A DNA stretch of 64,000 bases from Macrolepiota albuminosa (lineage: Eukaryota > Basidiomycota > Agaricomycetes > Agaricales > Agaricaceae), in assembly GCA_027475525.1 (NCBI GenBank), contig JAMWFC010000036.1:186001-250000 (forward strand), written 5' to 3'. The position numbers were made by a program, and so were the translations under genes. This document shows, piece after piece, positions 54,716-64,000 of this stretch (position 1 is its first letter; each line of letters opens with the position of its first letter). The notes below the pieces were generated by a model, which was not told where the DNA came from, ran no database searches, and was given only the letters and a program-made list of their open reading frames with translations.

Positions 54716-55319
54716 TCTCTATGTGTCTTTTTTGGAATTTCTTTTTTCTTTATGTTGTATCTTTTATCAGTAAGACCAGGTGACTTCATAGCTATTCAGT
54801 AAGCTCAGCTTACTTATCACCTTAGCTCTTTCCATTTACTTTGGTATTATCTCTTCTTCCTTGAGATATCAAAACAGCTAAAGTAAGTCGCAGATGAGAA
54901 GGTCACAATAGCTCCTTACTTATGTTTTTATATTAGATTTTTTATTGGTCTACATTACAGTCTTATAATCAGTTTTTCTTCAACTTTTCCTTTTCTCCCT
55001 GTATTATAAGTAGCCATATATTACTTTTTGCTTTAGTCAATAATACATACAGATTCACACATTATGTGACCAGTTCAGCGCTACTCTTGTTTCTCATTTA
55101 CAATATTCATTCCGCTTAATTGCAGAGGAGGTTCATGATTCTAGTGACTGTGCAATAATCATATATTTAACTGGTATACAGCCACAACAACAGAACTAAA
55201 CAACTAATATATTGTTTATTTATTTATTTATTTATTTATAGATAAGTGAATACTTGCAAGAAGGCCAATGTCTTGGATACCTCTTCACCTCTATAGCTGC
55301 ATACCTCAGGTTAAAACAA

Positions 55320-56202
55320 GAGGCTGTGGTGGCTCAGCTGGCACCATCGCAGTCCTAGGGGGATCACATGATTTCCCAAGTGCAAGGTTGGGAGTTCGAC
55401 TCCTGGCTAAGTGCGCCTGTGTGGAAAACACCTTAGACACCACGTGGGTTATTCAATGCCACCGGAAAGCCACTGCCCTCACGTGTTTGCTAGGGAGGCT
55501 TTGTTGTGCAGGCCGAATGGGTTACCAACAAGCACATGACTGGAGGAGGCAATGTGACCATTACGCTCGTGTCCAATCAGAAAAAGAGAGGATTCCCCGG
55601 CGCGGAGGATTTGGGAGAGGAAAAACTGTACCTTGCTGACCAAGCATGCCGTGGCACGGGTAGGTGTGAAAATAGGGAGGTCAAATAAGCGCAGCTGGCT
55701 GAGTCCGCCTGCATCGGTTGCCAAAGTACCAAGTGATCCATCGGACGGCCCGGTTAGTAGGCCTGGGCCTTTAGGTCTCATACGGACTGCGGGGTTCCCC
55801 TGAACGCTGGTCCGATCCGTCGCCGCCTGAAATGGGGGTTGCAAGGCGCTTTACCGAAAATAGCATCTGGGCGTAGGGGGGGTTAGAGTCATGGAGCCTC
55901 GGCTATAACGGCAAGCATTGCTGAAAGTAAACGGGTCCAATAATTGGGACGGCACGTTAACGGCAGATAGGATGGGATTTGAATACGTGAAGTAGTATGA
56001 ACTCCGACGAAGTGCTCGAGTAGGCTCAAATTGTAGTAAAATGGCTACGAGGCGTAACCGGCATGCTTGAAAAGGCATCGGGCCGGAGTACCTACCGGAG
56101 TGTCCGTAATTAGCGTACCCTTACATACTGCGGGAGTTAGGACACTATGCCTATGTACAAAATAACTCTCTAACGAAATAAACTGACACATCATCATCAT
56201 CA
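55320..56202 (+). mobile_element. 883-bp CpG-rich retroposon with tRNA-like head and (ATC)n tail
   Basis: Flanked by TCAGGTTAAAACAA at 55,306-55,319 and 56,203-56,216, a 14-bp direct repeat (the first bases may belong to the tail). Copy I of repeat X has the uninterrupted site near 34,590 (CTGCATACCTGGAGTCAAAATAATATAC). The head GGCTGTGGTGGCTCAGCTGG has an A-box-like word and, about 70 nt on, AGTTCGACTCC, a B box. The 3' end is CACATCATCATCATCATC. There is no long ORF. It is much richer in CpG than its surroundings. This is the signature of target-primed retroposition by a LINE; 883 bp is long for a SINE, so it may be a composite SINE or a defective LINE. Confidence 0.75.
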
Positions 56203-57278
56203 TCAGGTTAAAACAATATACTAGTTTGGACAGCAATAACATACCCACAAAAAAATGCCATTACACACATGTGTGAGGCTATATACAGGCCCTAAAATGC
56301 CATTTCAATTTTATGTAGCTGGCAATCCACAACACTGACTTAAGATGCATTAGTAAATGAATAATCCTATTCTGATCTAATATTATGACTCACCTGATGT
56401 TTGTATTAACCTCCTCATTTAGACAATATATATTTATGCTGCAACCAATCATAATTAGCATTATTAAATTGATATTGGAGGAATTATATATTATCTGCGT
56501 TAACTTCAGGATATATATATTCAAAATATAGTTTAAAATAGCTGTGTCTTGTCATTGAGGATAATGAACCCAAATGTCATGCTTGCTGATAATTAGCAGA
56601 ACAGAGTATGGAATCCTTGTTGACATCAGAATAGTATTCTATAGAATCTCAGATATCTTAATTATTCATGGTCTGATCTGAGGGTGAAATGGCACCTTAC
56701 CAATGAGTGACATTCTGTTACATCTAACTGAGAGGTACAAATATTAGGAAATACATAGTAATGTTGGCATATAGATGCAGGCTGAGCAGCTGAGTCCATT
56801 TAGTGATGGCATTCTGTATAGATTTGCTGAATGCTGAGCATTGTAAGATCAACCCTGTATGTGATCAATGATCTATTGTACTATTTAAGGTATAGGCTTT
56901 GGAATGATGTATTGTGTAGGTTTTATGCAGCTAGCAAAGAGTCTAAGTAAGTAATAATATTTCCATCTATCCTTTATATTCATTTTTATTACTTTTATTT
57001 TATAATAATAGTGCATATGCCATTTCCAATCTATAAAACAATAAATAATAAAAATACACTTGAAAATATTAGTTAAAAATACATGAACTTTGTAGAGGAC
57101 ACAAATTTATCTGTCTGGACATAACACTCATATTGTTACTTATATACAAAACTTGGGATTTATCTTTATTTACTTATCTAAGCAATATGGCAGTAGCTAT
57201 GTCTTTATAGTGGTAATAAAAGGAGAAGCTTGATGCTATCATAACAAAAGAGTAGATAAAAAAAATGTTTTGACTATC

Positions 57279-57733
57279 TGTCAGGGGACTCCCCATTCCT
57301 TTCTTCTTTCACTCTTTATTCCTTCACTCTCCTTTCATTCACTTCCTTATTTCTTCTATCATTCTCTCATTTTGCTGTTACTACTTTTTCAACACTATCT
57401 GTTAGTACTATTCTCAACCTTTGAGGTGCTCTGGTTCTTTAGCTATCACTCAGACAAGTGTGGGCCCTTCAGCACCGCTCCAGGCTGCTTAGATAAGCTG
57501 GAGTTTGCCTTTCTAACTTCTAAAGTCCGGAGTTTTCCTCCTTTGTTTGCATACTTGTTTGGTTAGTCAATTTTCGAGTTTTTAAGGTTTTGTTGTACTG
57601 TACAGTTGTTTCCCATGCTTCAGAGGCCCCAGAAGCGTCCAACCTGGCATAGGAAATCCCCAGACTTGTTCTCTTTGGATCTCCCTCTGCCAGCTGTGTG
57701 ACTGAGCCACAGCCTCTAGAGGTCGCCCTTACA
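57279..57733 (+). mobile_element. 518-bp-family solo LTR, 455-bp variant, TSD ctatc
   Basis: TGTCAGGGG...CGCCCTTACA flanked by ctatc at 57,274-57,278 and 57,734-57,738. It lacks 63 bp found in the 518-bp copies, between two direct repeats of TTTGGATCTCCCTCTGCCAG, so the deletion is simple repeat loss. It is inserted in copy II of repeat X. Confidence 0.92.
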
Positions 57734-58449
57734 CTATCCCTTTTTCTTTGACTATATTGTGCCACTCTATTTCTAACCATTTGCCTACATCATCTCTGCC
57801 TAATGATAACTCTACTGCTTCATAGCTATGCTACAAGAAGCACCAAGAAATATATGAGTGTCATCTGGACAAGCAGCAAATAGCAGATCTTTTCCAGCAG
57901 TGTAAGTAGTTTCTCAGCATGTCTGTGTACTTACTCAGCATGCCTACTCAGAGACAGCAGCCCAATTTATGGGGTCAAGTTCATCAATACTGATATCTGA
58001 CCCATTGACATTAGAGAAAAGCATGCAGATGGCCAGCTTGAACAGCTTAGTCCAATCAGCATTTGCTACAAGCTCATCAATACATACTAAACAGCCTATT
58101 CTTGGTCCTGGTCAGGTACGGCTAGTCTCAGCAGTGCAGCAGATCTTTCAAGCCAATGTAATATCAGAGCAATTTGCAGCAGCTCAAAACCAGTACCGTA
58201 GCTCTCCTATCCTCAAGTAATGTCAGAACAAGGATTCTGTGAGTATTTTCCTGATGTGATTGTGCATCCTAACCATCACCTATGCTTGTTATGCTTATGT
58301 CAAGATGAGCTATATAAGTTTGAAGCACTAGTGGCAAAGTCTTGCAGAAATAACTCCATTTGTATTTTTTGTTGAGCCTAGCACAAGCAATGCTTCATGG
58401 CTTAGGCATAGAGAGCATTTTGCATGAGCAAAGAGTAGGGGTGATACAT

Positions 58450-59330
58450 AGCTTGGATGCTAGGCTAGTTGGCTAGTGCATCCAGATCAAGGACTGAGGA
58501 GTCGAATGGAGCACTGGCTGAAAATTTATCAAGAGAAAAGAAAGTGAAGGCATTGACTACATGACAGGATACGAAGAAGCACAGAGCTTTGCCTGTATTG
58601 ATGGGGGAAGCACCAATGACTTGGCATGATAAGGAAAAGCATCAAACATCACTGGAGCCATACTTTGAAAAGGCAATAAATTCAGGTTCAATATTATTTA
58701 ATTGCATGCACAGACATGCAAATACAAAGTTATGGAGTGCAGATAATATGCCCTGGAGTCAAGTAGAGCACAGTATAAGAGTTTATTGAAAGCTGTGGGG
58801 TCAGTTGAGGCACAGGCTGAGGATTCATTGCAAGGAGAAAGTGTGGACACATTGTCTCTGCAGTAGGACAAGGAAAGTGCTGAGCTTTAACTGAGTCAGT
58901 AGAGATAGCAGGGTACAAGCATGCACAAAGGTCCTCAAGCTTGGACATATTGGATATCTATGAAATTCCTCTGATATTTGCCCAATCATTTATTGATGAA
59001 GAGATGTGCCAGCATTTGCAAGAGGCCCTAGCAACTGAGCACCAAATAATCTTACAGTTGCAGTGCACACAAAAGAATCTTTTGCAGGAATAGCATGCTT
59101 GGGAGGCCATGCAGAAAGAGCAGAACATGGTGATTTGTAACAGAGACAGAGCATTTAGAGACAGAGACACTGCTTTAATGGCATGCATGGCTATTGAAGA
59201 TAAGTTGGCTGGTTTGCAAATGCAAGTAGAGCATATTGAGAATCAAAGGTCAGACAATGCAGCATCTGGAGCATTGGAGATAGAGGAGGTATGGCAGGTG
59301 ATATGACAAGTGGAGGCAGCACAGCCATAG
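58450..59330 (+). pseudogene. Repeat X coiled-coil gene relic, copy II
   Basis: Parallel to 35,881-36,860: LEPYFEKAIN, then QKEQNMVICNRDRAFRDRD, LMACMAIEDKLAGLQMQVEH and ALEIEEVWQVI. Comparison of the two copies shows which stops are private to each, so the ancestral protein could be inferred. Function unknown. Confidence 0.5.
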
Positions 59331-61354
59331 ATTTTACAGAAGAGAAATTGGCTGTTGAATACATTAGCATCAAATCAGGAAGATGTTATATGTAAGTGAC
59401 CCTATATTCCATACTATATACCTGATACATCTTCACAGTCTAGAAGGGGTGCATGAGTACCAACTGTTGTTGGATGGAAGTTTCTTGGTGCTTGCTCTCA
59501 TTCAGTAAGAGCTGCCCTAGCATATCCCATCAGAGCTTATATAAGGAATCAATCAGTTGAGAGGTCTATTGGTGGTGCACCAATATAGGAACATGGATGA
59601 AAGTGGCAGCAGATGCTGGCCAGCCCATGCTAATGTGGAATGAAATAATTACAATGGTGGTATCAACTTCAAAAAAAGCAATAATAACAGTGGATGTGGA
59701 TGAAGCAGCATGTGTTTAGTCTTGACATTGAGCAACAGGTATAGAATAGATAGATAGCTATTCACTAACTATAATAAAAAGAACTAAAAATAAAACATTT
59801 AGTAAGAGGTTTTCAACATGTAGCAAGTGAACATATCTCTAGTTGAGCATGAAAATATTGGCTTTGATTATGCTCAGATCTACTTGACAAGGTATTGTTA
59901 CGTTGCCACACTATGTAGAAGATTGAGCATGTTCAAAGGTCAAAAATACTTCACATATACAATTCTTTCCACATGAAGTGAAATCAGGCTCATTATGCTC
60001 ATAGTGTACTATATGTTTGATCATAATGAGCTTTGCATTCTATTTGATTTCTTTTGATGCATCTGAGTAAGTCCAAACTTTATCAAGCCATTGATTTTCA
60101 TAAGTATGAAATGCAACAATGAGAATCCCTTATTCATCAAAAGCTTTCATCATGAGATGTTTCCATTTGTTACAATGTATATAGCTCCTGACTCAAGGTC
60201 AATGAAGAAGCAAACTAAGAGGCCAAAACATACAAAAAAATAAGATGAGCGGATCTGATATAATACAGCACATCTGAGTACCTCTCTATCACCTGGAAAA
60301 TTCTCTAATGAGTCATGGCATGCATCTTGATCTCAGAGAGGCAGTAGGAGGATGTGTGAGGGCACCACAATAGAATCTCACAATAGTGCTCCATGTGGTA
60401 ATAAATTGAGAACAAAAAGACATGTTGTATGTTTTTAAACATATATCTTGCTAGTGCAAACAACAAAACCTCAGTCTGTAACATCATTATTCAAAAACAT
60501 TATTGATTAAGTCTTGTTCCACCTCTGCACCTCCCATAGCACTACCACCTGCTTTGTGCATATCATGATGCTGATGCACTGCTATGTATCCTGTGTTCAG
60601 AGGAAATAATATCCTAAGAGCACTCTAGATGATGGCTTGTCAATGCACAATGGCCACTTAAACAGCAAATATCTTGCTGGGAAGTGTTATAGCATGCCAA
60701 GTCATCTTTGCCATTGTGTGGAGAAGCTTGGAGTGAAGGAGATATCAAATGTGTAGTATGATAACAAAATATATAAATACCTCTGATTAAATGAGAAGAT
60801 ACTTGGAATTATGATGTCAATGACATGGTAGTGGTGATCTGTATTTATCACAAATACATTGATGAGGGATAGAGAAATAGCAATGACAGATAACCATAAG
60901 AAAACACATATAATTCAGAGTCAGAATCTGAAGTAAGTAGTATGGGAATCTAACTCACTATCAGAAGAGTCTGAATAGGAATATTTAACTTTGAGCATAG
61001 CCTGTTGTTGCTCCATGTTAAGCCATGGTGCATTAATGATTGGTTGTAATTTATAATGCATGTATCTGCTTCAATATATGATTTTTCATTTGGTGGCTAT
61101 TGTCTGCAAAATAATATTGTGTCCTGTTATGTCTGTACTAGGCAGAATATAGAAAGACTCACAATTAGTCAACAAAATATATCTCTTTATTTATGGATTG
61201 AATGGACATTCAATATATTTGGCAAGAAAATAATGTCAGCCAAATAAAACTTTGATTGCAACATTATAGACCAAAGAACATGTTAAAACAGACATAACCA
61301 TAGCTACATTTTGGCATAGATAGATATTAAATATAAACATAGTAATAATATAGA

Positions 61355-61710
61355 TTACATGACATTAAAAAGGAAAAACATTATTCTCACATGTACCTAG
61401 TCTACTGCTTACTAAGTAATGTACAGACAAATAGTAGTATCACATGATATTAAAAAGCAAAGATATTATTTCCATGCATATCTAGTCTACTGCTTACTAA
61501 GTAGCTATACAGACAAACATATGTATTACATGACATTAAAAAGCAAAAACATTATTTCCATACATATTTGTAACTATACAGATGAAAGGTAGTATCACAT
61601 AATGTTAAAGATTGAAAACATTATTTCCACACATATTTGTAACTGTACAGACAAATTGTATGTATCATATGATAGTAAAAAGCAAAGACATTATTCTCAT
61701 GCTTATCCAA
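61355..61710. repeat. Imperfect tandem array at the right end of repeat X copy II
   Basis: About four to five units of roughly 75-95 bp, each with ACATGA(C/T)ATTAAAAAGCAAA, ACATTATTTCCA(T/C)(G/A)CATAT and AACTGTACAGACAAA words. Part of the same unit is seen about twice in copy I near 39,125-39,245. Confidence 0.6.
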
Positions 61711-62468
61711 AAGAAGTAATGGCAATGAGAACAAACATAGTTACTTGACAGCAAAAATTGAAAATTTTTTCCATATATAAGTAGTTCGTTGCACAGAAAA
61801 ACCTCAATCTATTCTAGATCTCGGAACATGCCATGCTAGCAATGGCCCATACAAGCATATCATGAGAACCTATATGGAATTACTGATGCATCATATACAA
61901 GTGTATATTGTATGTTAAGTATACAATGGCTCAGTAGCTTCAATAGTAATTTGATGCATTATTGACCTTGACTAGTTAGTGGCATTAATTCATTATGAGC
62001 ATATATTAATTAGTATCATTTGATGCATTAAAATGACTGTATAGGCTGTTTGCCTTTAGCTTTCAAGCTTAAATCATACTGTGCTGTGACAAGATATGCA
62101 ACCGAGCCCACTTGTGCAACTTCTATTTCTCAGCTCCATCGGCGTACTTTTTGAGAACTATAAAAATCTCATATATGTATAGAGTCTATATGAAGATGTT
62201 GCTATAGATATTTCAAAGAATTCTTTGGTTGTTGAGCTTTAATAAATCTGATAATGCTTGAAAAATCTGATTTTGTGACCACCTCATCATCAGTGAAATG
62301 ATTCTTGATAAACTATTGTACTTTTTACATGATAACATTGCTTAATATATTCAATACAGCTCAAATCTAATTTTTCAAAGCTATATGTATCCTGAAAAGG
62401 CTTTGATGAGAGAGATTTGTGTGGGAGCATAATATTCTCAATAAGATTGAAGCTCCACATACAGCCTG
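61711..62468. other. AT-rich flank of the Fot1/pogo pseudogene
   Basis: No gene. Near 62,097-62,150 a more GC-rich patch (ATGCAACCGAGCCCACTTGTGC) could be part of a Fot1-type terminal repeat, but the partner end is outside the window. Confidence 0.3.
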
Positions 62469-63740
62469 GTGGCAATGCCTAATTTGATAGTCTGCCCAAA
62501 CAACAGTTTTCAAGTCCTCAACACAATGACATGTGCAGCAACCCACTATAACTCTCTGAGCAATTTTACAGAGAAACTCATTCAAGAGGCTTTTAAAGAT
62601 CTGAAAAATAGAGTATTTTATATAGTGGAAAATGCTGCAAGCTATTACAAAGTCTACAAAAGTACACTCTGGTGTCGACACAATGGGTTAACATTACTAA
62701 AGAAGAAAGCCCACAGTGGCCAAATGCTCCTCACATCTGCACAAGAAAATGCCTTGGTTGAATAAATCAAATATCTTAGTACCACAAGCCACTCTGTAAG
62801 CCACAAGACCCTGAGCCTGAAGGTTGAAGCTATGCTTCCAGAGAATAAGAAGCATCCAATATCAAAAAAATGGATACGTCGATTCCTCCAATGCCATTCT
62901 GACATCAAATTGGCTCATAGTAGTGGCCTGGACTCAAAATATGCACAAGCCTTCAACTATACAACTCTTTACCATTATTTTCAGCAGCTATGTGAACATA
63001 TAAAAAAACACAACATACCTTGGGAAAATGTCTACAATATAGATAAAAACGATGTCCAGATAGGTAGTAGTCGCAAAGGAAAGGCTAAAAAGTTTCTCTT
63101 TGACTTCATGGACAAGTTTCAATACAGGCTGAAGAGTGACAATCTTCAGCTTGTTACATATTGAAACTGTATGTGCAGATGATACTTGCACCATTAAACT
63201 ATATTTCGTGTTTTCAAAATAGCAGAGTATATTTACAGAGTAGTTTAAGGAGCCTGAAGTACTGTGCATGAGAAGTTAATATTTCATTAAATGTGTTGAC
63301 TCATAAATGTTGCTAGGATTGCAACGTCTGAGAATGGATAGACAGATAATAAGATAGGGCACCAGTGGTTGAAAAGATAATTTATTCCAAAAGCTACAGA
63401 GAGAAACAAGTCAGGAAAACCTATCCTTTTAATCTATGATGGACATGGATCACATACCCTACTCAAAATCATAGAATTTGCTCTCAAGAACAATGTCCAC
63501 CTATTTTGCCTTCCACTTCATACTACACATAGGCTGCAGCCTCTAGATGTTGGAGTCTTTTCACCATTTTCAACTGCCTGGTCTAATCATTGCATAATAA
63601 TACTTGAAGAGAGAGGAGAAGATATGGAACTTCAAGATATTGTAAAGGAGTATATGATGGCACAAAATGAGTTCTTCAAAAGTAAAACCATCAAATGTGC
63701 CTGGTGTAATGCAGGTATCAATCCAGAACAAACCAATGCT
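62469..63740 (+). pseudogene. Fot1/pogo-type transposase pseudogene
   Basis: N-terminal helix-turn-helix and CENP-B-like DNA-binding part: KKKAHSGQMLLTSAQENALVE, then a TAA at 62,763, KYLSTTSHSVSHKTL and SKKWIRRFLQCHSDIKLAHS, SSGLDSKYAQAFN. The DDE_1 core follows: NIPWENVYNIDKNDVQ (first Asp), ATSENGWTD near 63,330, SGKPILLIYDGHGSHTLL (second Asp), HLFCLPLHTTHRLQPLDVGVF (third Asp), then IVKEYMMAQNEFF and CAWCNAGINPEQ. The order and motifs are those of fungal Fot1/pogo elements. The 63,165-63,320 part and the tail after 63,740 are full of stops and shifts. The 5' limit is set by the open frame, not by a trusted ATG. Confidence 0.85.
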
Positions 63741-64000
63741 TAATGAGTCAGATATTTATTTAGGAATTTTTAAAGAAAGTGATTTCGCATCAAGTTATTC
63801 AACTTCCATCAAATCACAAGAAATCTAGGCAAAAACTCAGCTTCCTTGAGCACCAGATGCATCTTTCAATGAGTTTATTCCTGCCAATGGACCAACATAC
63901 ACCATTGACTCTAACAGTAGTAACAGTGATGATAATGGTTATGATAAATTAAATTCAAGTACAGAAGACAACAAGAAAGTGCATGCCAATAATGAAAGTG

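Larger units (their letters stand above)
53403..61710. mobile_element. Unidentified large repeat X, copy II
   Basis: Second copy of the repeat at 32,950-39,288, in the same orientation. It is interrupted by a block of about 0.9 kb holding an inverted-repeat element and the N gap (about 54,240-55,137), the 883-bp retroposon (55,320-56,202) and a solo LTR (57,279-57,733). Where these are absent in copy I the flanking sequences join, which confirms they are insertions. The right end carries a tandem array. Confidence 0.6.

Noticed and set aside
54455..54802. Frames crossing the N gap
   Set aside because: They are open only because unknown bases were not counted as stops.
61355..61710. CRISPR-like array
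   Set aside because: Units are imperfect, have no distinct unique spacers, and the genome is eukaryotic.

Overview
The window looks like a transposon graveyard from a filamentous basidiomycete, most likely an Agaricomycete mushroom. The evidence is KDZ-family transposases with CxC2-type cysteine clusters, a Ty3/gypsy chromovirus with a C-terminal chromodomain, Fot1/pogo and Tc1 relics, and very short spliceosomal introns (43-93 nt, mostly 43-53) with GTRNGT donors. I see no recognisable housekeeping gene. One apparently intact, intron-rich gene of unknown function lies at 48.7-51.4 kb on the minus strand.

Layout. 1-954: the edge of a chromovirus copy and its LTR. 955-11,525: a KDZ island with a truncated unknown gene (minus), a KDZ transposase (minus, split by a 0.94-kb LTR-like insertion), and two further multi-exon genes, one divergent from the transposase and one convergent with it; all carry premature stops. 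11.6-14.6 kb: tRNA-related repeats, two MITEs and a CpG-rich repeat patch. 15.5-31.8 kb: an old, decayed gypsy element (plus strand) into which a related LTR (18,937-19,722, TSD cttat) and a complete, recent, GC-rich chromovirus (20,354-31,502, minus strand, identical 795-bp LTRs, TSD cacta) have inserted. The young element carries ORF1, gag with a zinc knuckle, a pol with two retropepsin domains, RT, RNase H, integrase and chromodomain, a Tf1-like self-priming signal, and a spliced antisense gene between pol and the 3' LTR.

31.8-64 kb is AT-rich. It holds two diverged copies of one large unidentified element (about 32.95-39.29 and 53.40-61.71 kb), a 518-bp solo-LTR family in five places, a second KDZ pseudogene, the unknown intron-rich gene, a CpG-rich 883-bp retroposon with a clean target-site duplication, an inverted-repeat element straddling a 100-N gap, and a Fot1/pogo pseudogene at the right edge.

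Two patterns run across the window. First, at least 14 places carry a tandem duplication whose period is 77 bp every time, in unrelated sequence. Removing one copy restores reading frames and repeat lengths, so these are most likely unmerged contig overlaps (k = 77) and not biology. Second, older elements have lost CpG, and their premature stops are those produced by C-to-T changes of CAA, CAG and CGA codons, which suggests methylation or RIP-like decay; the young chromovirus and the 883-bp retroposon are still CpG-rich. Coordinates of exons were worked out by eye and have not been tested against transcripts.
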